DNA of 6,148 bases from an uncultured Clostridium sp. (lineage in GTDB: Bacteria > Bacillota > Clostridia > Lachnospirales > Lachnospiraceae). Below, in pieces: positions 1-5,781 of this stretch. The notes beneath the pieces are model-generated. The model saw only the letters and a program-made list of their open reading frames with translations. It was not told where the DNA came from and made no database searches. Made by a program: the position numbers and the translations under genes. The stretch is from the NCBI GenBank assembly GCA_947643685.1, contig CANRXD010000110.1, forward strand, positions 1 to 6,148, read 5' to 3'. The stretch's first letter is position 1; every line of letters starts with the position of its first letter.

Positions 1-1
1 G

Positions 2-25
2 GCAGGTTCTTCGGAGCCTGCTTTT
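2..25 (+). terminator. Rho-independent terminator with UUCG tetraloop
   Basis: The left arm GCAGGTTC (2-9) pairs with GAGCCTGC (14-21) as an 8-bp stem with one G-U wobble. The loop is TTCG (10-13), closed by a C-G pair, which is the very stable UUCG tetraloop. TTTT follows at 22-25, and another T-run lies a few bases on. On the minus strand the hairpin is not followed by a T-run, so it acts on plus-strand transcription. It therefore ends a gene lying left of the window and converging on the operon described here. Confidence 0.85.
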
Positions 26-38
26 CTGTTTTGAGCAG

Positions 39-59
39 AAAAATGGAGCGCTACTCCAT
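39..59 (-). terminator. Probable terminator of the minus-strand operon
   Basis: Read on the minus strand, ATGGAG (59-54) and CTCCAT (48-43) form a 6-bp stem around a 5-nt loop, and the transcript continues into a run of T (43-39). A second hairpin lies just before it: TAGATGA/TCATCTA with a 4-nt loop, at 59-76. The stems are short and the nearest upstream gene, the racemase, stops about 190 nt earlier, so the assignment is moderate. Together with the plus-strand terminator at 2-25 it makes a back-to-back termination zone between convergent genes. Confidence 0.5.
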
Positions 60-76
60 AGATGATCACTCATCTA

Positions 77-245
77 TTTTGCAACGCCCCCTCTTTTTCC
101 TTTTGGGAAGGAAACCGCCCACACATGCTTCCCTTTATCGCCAAAGCAATTATCTCATTTATATTTCCAGCATTTTCTTAATGCTGCCCTGGAACAGATC
201 TTCAGGCACATATGGAAATTTTTCTGTTGTTGCTCTATTCCTTTT
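77..245. other. Intergenic 3' region downstream of the racemase, no gene seen
   Basis: I see no credible gene here. Two further hairpins are present: TTTCCTT/AAGGAAA (96-114, 5-nt loop) and CAGCATT/AATGCTG (168-186, 5-nt loop). Neither is followed by a T-run on either strand, so they look like 3'-UTR structure rather than terminators. The reading frame of the racemase stays open for 27 codons after its TGA stop, ending at a TAA near 162-164. This is noted as a finding but not annotated as coding. Confidence 0.5.
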
Positions 246-1055
246 TCACCCCATCACCGGCGCCGGCGCCAGCTCCACCACATCCGGCTCGTTGCAGCCA
301 ATCCGTCTTGCGGCGGAAAGATATGTTTCGCAGTTGGTGGTGGAATACAGCTTAAAGGTTCCCTTCTTCTGGTCATTGAAAGCGTTTTCGGCCTTTAAAT
401 ATTCTGCCACCTGTTTTGCCTGGGCTTCGGCCGGGTTAATGAGGGCGGTGAACTGTGGATACAGCCTGTGGATATTCTCGGATGCCATCGGGAAATGGGT
501 GCATCCCAGAACCATTGCCCGGAGATCCGGTTCCTTTTGAAGCATCTGGTCAATACAGAGCTTCAGCTCATTGTCGATGCGCTCCCTGTTGAAATCGCCG
601 TCCTCTAAAATGCGTGCAAGGTAGACGGAGCCCTGTCCGATAACAGAAACTTTCGGATTCCGGGCATGACTCAGCCGGGTATAGCAGCCGCTCTCTATGG
701 TGAACATGGTGGCCAGCACTCCGACTTTCTCGATTCCCATGTCCAGAACCATATCGCTCCCTGCCTGGACGATGCTGAATATCTTAAAATCGAAATCATC
801 CTGATATTTATCAATCAGAGTTGAAATGGTGTTGCACCCGATCGCTACGGTCTTTACTCCCTGCTTTTTTAAAAATTCTATGTTCTGCTTTGCAAGATGC
901 AGAATAACATCTTCGCTTCTGTTTCCATATGGCTGATATTTTCCTTCTCCATAGAAGATGATATCCTCACCAGGCAAAAGTTTCTGAAGCTCTTTTACAA
1001 CCGTAAGGCCTCCCATTCCTGCATCCATGACGCCAATCGGCATTTTCTTATTCAT
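246..1055 (-). CDS. Aspartate/glutamate racemase family protein (MurI/RacE-like)
   Basis: This is a predicted cofactor-independent amino-acid racemase of the Asp/Glu racemase family, which interconverts L- and D-glutamate (or aspartate) in the cytoplasm using two cysteines. The protein has 269 aa, a normal family length. Both catalytic cysteines are visible: Cys74 in GCNT and Cys185 in LGCTHFP, with His187 next to the second. The N-terminal loop reads GVMDAGMGGLTV (residues 8-19), keeping the conserved Asp11. The usual DSG serine is Ala12, and the usual GDT of the second loop reads GEG (36-38) before PYG (42-44). These changes suggest a divergent enzyme with uncertain substrate. I chose the ATG at 1053-1055 because GGAG lies 6 nt upstream. 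An in-frame ATG four codons earlier (1065-1067) directly abuts the GGAGGA and has no usable spacing. The gene is last in the operon, behind a deacylase that would yield D-amino acids, which argues for a catabolic role rather than the housekeeping cell-wall MurI. Confidence 0.88.
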   Translation of the reverse strand: MNKKMPIGVMDAGMGGLTVVKELQKLLPGEDIIFYGEGKYQPYGNRSEDVILHLAKQNIEFLKKQGVKTVAIGCNTISTLIDKYQDDFDFKIFSIVQAGSDMVLDMGIEKVGVLATMFTIESGCYTRLSHARNPKVSVIGQGSVYLARILEDGDFNRERIDNELKLCIDQMLQKEPDLRAMVLGCTHFPMASENIHRLYPQFTALINPAEAQAKQVAEYLKAENAFNDQKKGTFKLYSTTNCETYLSAARRIGCNEPDVVELAPAPVMG

Positions 1056-1061
1056 AAGTTT

Positions 1062-1073
1062 CTCCATTCCTCC
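1062..1073 (-). promoter_or_regulatory. Ribosome binding site deciding the racemase start
   Basis: The minus strand reads GGAGGAATGGAG followed by AAACTT and ATG. The second GGAG (1065-1062) is 6 nt from the ATG at 1055-1053, a normal spacing. The first GGAGGA touches the ATG at 1067 with no spacer. This favours the shorter, 269-residue product. Use of the longer form cannot be excluded. Confidence 0.6.
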
Positions 1074-1173
1074 GCCCTCAGCAGGCGGTGCAAATCTCGC
1101 AGAGACCGTCGCAAAATTCCTCTTTTTTGCAATACATAGGCGAAATTCGCCGGATTTCAGATCTATATATTGC
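1072..1173 (-). other. Structured intercistronic leader upstream of the racemase
   Basis: The deacylase and racemase are separated by 182 nt (1056-1237), unlike the 12-13 nt gaps between tctB, tctA and the deacylase. On the minus-strand RNA, GCAATATATAG (1173-1163) pairs with CTATGTATTGC (1139-1129) over 11 bp with one U-G wobble. That pair would be an A-C mismatch on the plus strand, so the structure belongs to the operon mRNA. Inside the loop GGCGAA/TTCGCC (1139-1151) can also fold. Two more stems follow: GCAAAA/TTTTGC (1130-1111, 8-nt loop), which overlaps the first stem, and CCGCC/GGCGG (1088-1072), just before the ribosome site. None ends in a T-run, so I see no terminator. A role in mRNA processing, stability or translation control is possible but unproven. 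I saw no convincing promoter here. Confidence 0.45.
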
Positions 1174-1237
1174 GAAAATCTGTTATTTTGCAGCAGCCTC
1201 TACGTAATTCGGGCATTTCCCTGCAATCTGGCATCTT

Positions 1238-2779
1238 TTAGAGCCTGTCTCCTTCCTGATAGCGAAGAACTCCGCTCACCCATACTTTCAGAATCCCTTC
1301 TGGGAGACGGATGGGCTCCACATAGCTGTTGGTATCTTTGATCCTGTCATAATCAAACAGCACCAGATCTGCCAGCATCCCTTCCCGGATGAGCCCTCTG
1401 TCCCAGAGGCGCAGTCTCCTGGCCGGCTCTCCGGTGATATGGTGAATGGCAGTTTCAAGGGGCATAATTCCAAGGTCCCTGACATACCTTCCCAAAAAAC
1501 GCGGGAAGCTGGAGTAAGCCCTCGGATGGGGAACAGTACCGACAATACCGTCCGTACACACGACATGATAGGGACTTTTCATTACCATTTGTACATCGTC
1601 TTCACTGATGGAGTGATATACGCACACAGCGGTGGAACGGGTTCGCAGAAGAATATAAAAAATGGCACTGACTTCATCCATTTTAAGAATTTCCGCCACT
1701 TTATCCAGTCTCAACCCACATGTCCAGTCCAGGTCCTCCGTTGACTCCGGAATCGCTGCAATCTGAACACATTTTCCATTTCCACGCTCTTTCAAAATCG
1801 CTTCCGTTTCCTTTACAATCTGCGCTTTTGTTGCAGGGTCCTTCAGGCGCTCTTCAAATTTATCCACTCCGCCGGCATAAGCCCACCCCGGAATCATCAC
1901 CTTCATTCCTGTGCTTCCGGCATCCCACGGATACTGGTCAAATCCAATGTCGTACCCCTCTGCCGTCAGCTCATCCATTCGTTTTAAAATCCCGGCAACG
2001 GTTCCCCAGTTTGAGGGGCCAAGGGATTTTAAATGGGAAATTTCCATGCGGGCGCCGCTTCCTTTCATCACGCGCACCATTTCCTCAAATGCCTCCATAA
2101 GATGATTCATTTCATCCCTCGTATGAACCATGATAATACCGTCATTGGCCGCGACCACTTTGCAGATTGCAATCATTTCCTCTTCGGAAGCATAGCTGCT
2201 TGGCGGATAGATAAGTCCAAAGGAGATTCCTCTGGCCCCTTCTTTCATGCACTGATCCATCAGAGCGCACATCTTTTTAATTCCTTCATCAGTTGCAGAA
2301 CGATTTTCGCTTCCCATCACGCACATCCGAAGGGTTCCTGAGCCGATTAAGCCCACAAGGTGAGCCCCTGCGCCGGCCTTGTCCACTTCCCGCATAAATT
2401 CTCCATGGCTCCTCCAGGGGTATGGCTGGTCGGACTTCCCGCAAAGGGGGATCATGTTCTCCATCAGTTCTTTCAGGTGAGCATCATCAATCGGAGCCAC
2501 GGAAAGGCCGTCCTGCCCTACAATCTCTGTTGTGATTCCCTGTCCGACTACCTGATACATATTGGGATTCATAAACGGCTGCAGCTCCGAATGGCTGTGG
2601 CAGTTAATGAAACCAGGACTTAAGATTTTTCCGGTTCCATCCACAACCTCGCAGTCTTCTTCCAAAAAAAGTCCAACTTTCTGTATAAGTCCGTCTCCGA
2701 TCAGAACATCCCCGGTGAATGGATGACTTCCGGTTCCGTCATAAATAACAGCATTTTTAATCAGGGTTTTGTTTTCCAA
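1238..2779 (-). CDS. N-acyl-D-amino-acid deacylase (D-aminoacylase family amidohydrolase)
   Basis: This predicted cytoplasmic metal-dependent amidohydrolase would hydrolyse an N-acyl-D-amino acid to the free D-amino acid and a carboxylate. The 513-aa length is normal for the family. In order: a small N-terminal beta domain (about 1-55, entering at ILSPGF); the metal-binding HSH (His61, His63); the VGQDGLSVAP segment (87-96); VHTRDE with His219; ISHLK with His249; and CTDG with Asp410. Then follows the family-typical HPRAYSSFPRFLG (418-430), and a C-terminal strand segment ADLVLFD (470-476) closes the amidohydrolase fold. The position usually held by a zinc-binding Cys in the GNCG motif of characterised D-aminoacylases is Asp90 here. 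Translation starts at TTG (2779-2777), with AAGGAGGA 7 nt upstream. An ATG at 2784-2786 is out of frame, reaches a stop after a few codons and touches the ribosome site. The gene follows tctA by 13 nt, so it is co-transcribed with the transporter. Which acyl group and which D-amino acid it uses cannot be read from the sequence. Confidence 0.9.
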   Translation of the reverse strand: MENKTLIKNAVIYDGTGSHPFTGDVLIGDGLIQKVGLFLEEDCEVVDGTGKILSPGFINCHSHSELQPFMNPNMYQVVGQGITTEIVGQDGLSVAPIDDAHLKELMENMIPLCGKSDQPYPWRSHGEFMREVDKAGAGAHLVGLIGSGTLRMCVMGSENRSATDEGIKKMCALMDQCMKEGARGISFGLIYPPSSYASEEEMIAICKVVAANDGIIMVHTRDEMNHLMEAFEEMVRVMKGSGARMEISHLKSLGPSNWGTVAGILKRMDELTAEGYDIGFDQYPWDAGSTGMKVMIPGWAYAGGVDKFEERLKDPATKAQIVKETEAILKERGNGKCVQIAAIPESTEDLDWTCGLRLDKVAEILKMDEVSAIFYILLRTRSTAVCVYHSISEDDVQMVMKSPYHVVCTDGIVGTVPHPRAYSSFPRFLGRYVRDLGIMPLETAIHHITGEPARRLRLWDRGLIREGMLADLVLFDYDRIKDTNSYVEPIRLPEGILKVWVSGVLRYQEGDRL

Positions 2780-2794
2780 TGTTCATTCCTCCTT
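2780..2794 (-). promoter_or_regulatory. Ribosome binding site and TTG start of the deacylase, overlapping the tctA stop
   Basis: AAGGAGGA (2794-2787) is a near-perfect Shine-Dalgarno sequence. Its first two bases are the last two of the tctA TAA stop codon. The 7-nt spacer ATGAACA leads to TTG at 2779. The overlap ties translation of the deacylase to the end of tctA. The ATG inside the spacer opens only a short out-of-frame peptide. Confidence 0.75.
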
Positions 2795-4331
2795 AGTCTT
2801 CTTCCACGTTAAACTGCTCTGACATTTTATCAATTTCAGATTCGATTCCTGCCGCTTTTCTCTTTTTGTCCCAGTAATCGCGGATAAATGGCCACCCAAG
2901 GCTTATCAAAGCGATGCATAGAAGCAGCCCGCTGAGCGGACGGGTGAAAAATGTAAGAAATCCATCGTTTGTATATGTGAGGCCTTTCCGGAGATTGCAC
3001 TCTAACATCGGTCCTAAAATATAACCCAGGATAAATGGAGAGGAAGGCAGATTTCCCAATGCCATTATGATACCGACACCGCCCATGACAAGCATCAGCC
3101 AGCAGTTGAACATGGTTCTCGAATCAGAATATGCGCCCACCACACAGATTACAAAAATTGCTGCATAAAGATAACAGGTTGGTGTCCGCAGTACATAAGG
3201 AAACAGCCGCATTCCCATAAACTGGATGGCAAGTACAAGAATCGCTCCTAAAATAAGAACACCAAAGAAACAATATACCAGCTCTGGATGGTTTACCATT
3301 AGTAATGGACCAGCATCGATTCCATGAATCATCAGTCCTCCGATTAACATGGCTGTCGCCGTATCTCCCGGAATTCCCAAAGCAACCATGGGGATGATGG
3401 CTCCTCCGATTGCCGCATTGTTTGACACTTCAGACGCAATAATTCCCTCATCACAGCCAGTACCGAATTTTTCCGGATGCTTAGAGGAAGATTTCGCCTG
3501 TGCATAGGCCACCAGATTTGCCAGCCCTGCGCCAAGCCCCGGCAGAAAGCCAATCCACAATCCCACAATAAAGGATTTAATAATTAAAATGGAATGAGAA
3601 AAAAAATCCTTCAGGGAAATTCCAAACCCCGTAATCCCCTTTGTATCAATTTCAGGGGTCGCCGTGTCTCCCTTTGCAAAGTTTTTTACAAGAGTACCGA
3701 CCGCAAAAAATCCCAGCATCAGGCCAATCTGATTGACACCGCCAAGCAGGTTGCTGACGCCGAAAGTAAAACGTTTGGTCCCGTCAATTGGCGCAATGCC
3801 AACGCAGGAAACCATCATTCCTAAAAATCCGGCCATCAGCCCGTTAAACATATTCCCTTTGGACATTGTCACCACAAGAATAATCGCACAAAAGCAAAGG
3901 GAAAAGATCTCCCATGGTCCCAGTTTTACCGCAAAACGGGCAAGGACCGGACAAAAAATCATGGCAATAAAAATACTGAAAAATGTACCGATAAACGAAG
4001 ATAAAATTGCAATTCCCAGCGCCCGGGAAGCTCTTCCGTTTTTTGCCATGGGATAACCGTCAAAGCAGGTTGCCACAGATGCCGGTGTGCCCGGTACGCC
4101 AATTAAAATGGCAGAAATCAGTCCTCCTGATATGCCTCCCACATATATGGCGCCAAGGAATAAAATTCCTGTAACAGAGTTCATGCTAAAAGACACCGGA
4201 AGCATTAAGGCGATGCCGGTAGTCGCAGACAGGCCAGGTACGGCTCCGAAAATAACGCCTAATAAAACGCCGCCTGTGATTATGGCCAGATTCGATATTT
4301 GAAATAAATTACCCAGTACAGTCAACAGCAA
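2793..4331 (-). CDS. tctA: Tripartite tricarboxylate transporter large permease TctA
   Basis: This is the large membrane subunit of a TTT-family secondary transporter, which takes up carboxylates across the cytoplasmic membrane with TctB and a periplasmic or lipid-anchored TctC. At 512 aa it has normal TctA length, with about 11-12 hydrophobic segments. The two-half repeat typical of the family is clear. The first half has GAVPGLSATTGIALMLP (29-45), IGVPGTPASVAT (77-88) and DGYPMAKNG (91-99). The second half has GFLPGLGAGLANLVAYA (261-277), FGTGCDEGIIASEVSNNAA (289-307) and LGIPGDTATAMLIGGL (318-333). RFTFG (187-191) is another family marker. The C-terminal tail after residue 485 is charged and probably cytoplasmic. 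The start is TTG (4331-4329), with GGGGGGTGA ending 4 nt upstream; a second TTG two codons later is the alternative. The tctB stop is 12 nt upstream, so the two genes are cotranscribed. The substrate cannot be deduced from the permease alone. Confidence 0.94.
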   Translation of the reverse strand: MLLTVLGNLFQISNLAIITGGVLLGVIFGAVPGLSATTGIALMLPVSFSMNSVTGILFLGAIYVGGISGGLISAILIGVPGTPASVATCFDGYPMAKNGRASRALGIAILSSFIGTFFSIFIAMIFCPVLARFAVKLGPWEIFSLCFCAIILVVTMSKGNMFNGLMAGFLGMMVSCVGIAPIDGTKRFTFGVSNLLGGVNQIGLMLGFFAVGTLVKNFAKGDTATPEIDTKGITGFGISLKDFFSHSILIIKSFIVGLWIGFLPGLGAGLANLVAYAQAKSSSKHPEKFGTGCDEGIIASEVSNNAAIGGAIIPMVALGIPGDTATAMLIGGLMIHGIDAGPLLMVNHPELVYCFFGVLILGAILVLAIQFMGMRLFPYVLRTPTCYLYAAIFVICVVGAYSDSRTMFNCWLMLVMGGVGIIMALGNLPSSPFILGYILGPMLECNLRKGLTYTNDGFLTFFTRPLSGLLLCIALISLGWPFIRDYWDKKRKAAGIESEIDKMSEQFNVEED

Positions 4332-4343
4332 AAAATCACCCCC

Positions 4344-4808
4344 CTATCTAAAAAGTTTTCCTGTCGGAAGTGTTACGTGAATTACCATCTGGAACACAAT
4401 GTATAATATGGCAGTTGCAAAAACAGAAAAAAGTATCAGAGTAACCGGCCGCGGCTTCCGGTCCTCCCGCATGGATAAAACCAGCAGTGCTGAAAAAAGC
4501 GGTGTGGAAATAAGATAACCGAACCAGTCAATAGAAAACAAATAAAGAATTAACAATATGAATACGGTGGCCGTTTTTTTCCAGCCGTTCTTTGTAAGAA
4601 ACGGATTTTCTTCCTTCTTATATTCCGTAAGTATCTTTCCTGTACTGCACAGGATTAAGCCGGTCGCCGCCGCAATCGGGAAAAACTTAGGCCCCACGTC
4701 CCCCTGTGCGCCAATATACAGAGACTGTAATTGTAATGTCATATATATAAACGCACCGGCAAAAATTATGACAAAGATACTGAACCATACATTTTTGTTT
4801 AGTTTCAT
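4344..4808 (-). CDS. tctB: Tripartite tricarboxylate transporter small permease TctB
   Basis: This is the small, poorly conserved membrane subunit of the TTT transporter. With the start at ATG 4808-4806 it has 154 aa, the usual TctB size. Hydrophobic segments lie at about 7-27, 42-58, 79-99, 100-113 and 122-145. Family hallmarks are the GPKFFP motif (39-44) after the first segment and the C-terminal LPTGKLF (147-153). The open frame extends 22 codons upstream to 4874, but that part runs through the strong hairpin at 4839-4868, has no membrane character and has no ribosome site. AAAGGTGG (4827-4820) lies 11 nt before the chosen ATG. The gene sits between the tctC remnant (stop 73 nt upstream) and tctA (12 nt downstream). 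It probably assembles with TctA in the membrane, and its specific role is not well established even in characterised systems. Confidence 0.88.
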   Translation of the reverse strand: MKLNKNVWFSIFVIIFAGAFIYMTLQLQSLYIGAQGDVGPKFFPIAAATGLILCSTGKILTEYKKEENPFLTKNGWKKTATVFILLILYLFSIDWFGYLISTPLFSALLVLSMREDRKPRPVTLILFSVFATAILYIVFQMVIHVTLPTGKLFR

Positions 4809-4832
4809 GCCCTTATTTACCACCTTTCGTTT

Positions 4833-4868
4833 AAAACCGGGGAACCCCTGCTGTTGCAGAGGTTCCCC
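4833..4868 (-). terminator. Intercistronic hairpin (partial terminator or mRNA stabiliser) between tctC and tctB
   Basis: On the minus-strand RNA, GGGGAACCTCTGC (4868-4856) pairs with GCAGGGGTTCCCC (4851-4839) over 13 bp with one U-G wobble and the loop AACA. The wobble would be a C-A mismatch on the plus strand, so the fold belongs to the operon mRNA. GG and then only four T (4836-4833) follow, making it a weak or leaky terminator. Hairpins after the binding-protein gene are common in transporter operons, where they raise the ratio of binding protein to permease by partial termination or by protecting the upstream 3' end. That role is inferred here. Confidence 0.7.
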
Positions 4869-4881
4869 TTTCACCCATGTA

Positions 4882-5694
4882 TTAGTCGCGGCCCGGAGCT
4901 AGAATATTCAGACTTTCTGCAATTGCATGATAACTTTCATATAGTTGATTTACGGTTTCTGTCGCTTCAATATTATCTTTCCAGATTGTCTGTTCCTGGT
5001 TCATCTCGATCAGTCTCTGCTGAATTTCTGCATCAGTAAATACCTCTGTGAAAACCCGGTTAATTTCAGCACACAATGCATCGTCCATCTTGGGTCCGTA
5101 AAGGAAATTGCAATTTCTGACACTAATGTTTTCATATCCGGCTCCCTTCAGAGACGGAACATCCTTTAATGCCTCTGGAGTTGCACTTCCCGGTTCTGCC
5201 ACACAGCAGAGCGCTCTCAGCTCTCCTGCCTCAACATATTGAAGAGCAGATACGCCGCTTACGACTGTGGCCTGCGTAATCCCGCCCATCAGAGATGTGA
5301 TACGGTTGGAATCGGTGCCGTTTTCAACATAGTTCCAGCTGATTCCGAGATTTTGTGCACAGCTTTCTGCGTAATAATGTGAAGCAGACCCTAACTGCAT
5401 TCCGAATATCAGTTCGCCCGGATGTTCTTTACAATAGGTCACCAGATCATCCAGTGTTTCAAATGGAGAATTCTTTGGCACACACAAGTAGACCGGAGAT
5501 AAAAGATCTGCACCCGCCAGCACACTGAAATCCTTGGTAGGATTCAGATCATGAATTCCTGCAAAATAGCTTGTAAACCAGGACGGCGTTACCCACCCTA
5601 AAATGCTGCCATCCTTTGGTGCTCCTGCAATGGTATTGTAACAAACCGCACCATTTCCTTCAGTCTGGTTTACAATTCCATCTTTACCAACGGT
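4882..5694 (-). pseudogene. tctC: 5'-truncated tctC, TTT-family solute-binding protein remnant
   Basis: TctC proteins are extracytoplasmic binding proteins that deliver carboxylates to TctAB. About 270 codons remain, against a usual 320-340. The recognisable homology starts near VGKDGIVNQTEGNG, matching the family's VVVNK-G-GG segment around residue 65-70. It continues through APKDGSILG, the DF element, SPFETLDDL (family SP..tl.dL), GSASH, LMGGITQATVVSG, VEAGELRAL (family iraGklRaL) and DVPSLKGAGY (family DVPT..E.GY) to a normal C terminus and TAA (4884-4882). The signal peptide or lipobox and the first ligand-binding strands are missing. Stop-free codons continue to 5748, where a TAG (5751-5749) closes the frame. 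They hold no start codon, and the plus-strand regulator begins 31 bp beyond. The first in-frame start is GTG at 5523-5521, with AAGGA 7 nt upstream, but its 213-aa product would be cytoplasmic and lack part of the binding cleft. I therefore call it a probable pseudogene. A local assembly deletion is the main alternative. Confidence 0.8.
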
Positions 5695-5704
5695 TAAAGA
5701 TGGG

Positions 5705-5732
5705 ATTATAGCAAAAAGTGGAGAGATTGCAA
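5705..5732 (-). promoter_or_regulatory. Predicted operon promoter (minus strand)
   Basis: The minus strand reads TTGCAA (5732-5727), a 16-bp spacer, then TATAAT (5710-5705). The spacer ends in TGC, giving an extended -10 (TGnTATAAT). The expected start site is about 5698, practically at the first codons with tctC homology, so the transcript would have no leader, ribosome site or start codon for tctC. The -10 also lies inside the stop-free frame that continues from tctC, so a chance match within old coding DNA is possible. The mirror-image plus-strand promoter makes chance less likely. Confidence 0.6.
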
Positions 5733-5753
5733 ACAGTGAAAAGTTTTGCTATA
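5707..5753. repeat. Inverted repeat joining the two divergent promoters
   Basis: TATAGCAAAA (5707-5716) and TTTTGCTATA (5744-5753) are perfect 10-bp inverted arms, 27 bp apart. The centre (5730) nearly coincides with the palindromic TTGCAA at 5727-5732. Each arm contains most of the -10 region of one promoter. It may be a binding site for the adjacent LysR-type regulator, or simply the result of two near-identical extended -10 elements facing away from one another. Confidence 0.65.
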
Positions 5754-5755
5754 CT
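5727..5755 (+). promoter_or_regulatory. Predicted promoter of the LysR-type regulator gene
   Basis: TTGCAA (5727-5732) is followed by a 17-bp spacer and TATACT (5750-5755), with TGC just before the -10 (extended -10). The predicted start site is near 5762, giving a leader of about 20 nt that contains AGAAGGAGG (5768-5776), 5 nt before the ATG. The -35 is the same palindromic hexamer used in the opposite direction by the operon promoter, so RNA polymerase cannot bind both at once. Confidence 0.7.
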
Positions 5756-5781
5756 TTTATAAATATTAGAAGGAGGCCTCT

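Noticed and set aside
31..540. 169-codon plus-strand open frame across the racemase 3' end
   Set aside because: It overlaps the conserved racemase on the opposite strand, has no ribosome site and shows no family resemblance. It is a shadow frame.
1439..2623. Several 64-126 codon plus-strand open frames opposite the deacylase
   Set aside because: The minus-strand frame carries all the conserved amidohydrolase motifs. The plus-strand frames are antisense shadows without ribosome sites.
4809..4874. Upstream start for tctB giving a 176-aa protein
   Set aside because: The extra 22 codons pass through a 13-bp hairpin and lack a ribosome site. TctB proteins normally begin directly before the first membrane segment, as at 4808.
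4882..5523. Intact 213-aa gene starting at GTG 5523
   Set aside because: TctC homology continues upstream of this codon for about 55 residues, so it is an internal codon of a truncated gene. A product from here would lack export signals.
5707..5753. Invertible promoter or phase-variation switch flanked by inverted repeats
   Set aside because: The arms are only 10 bp with 27 bp between them, much shorter than known invertible promoters. No recombinase gene is seen, and shared -10 elements explain the symmetry.
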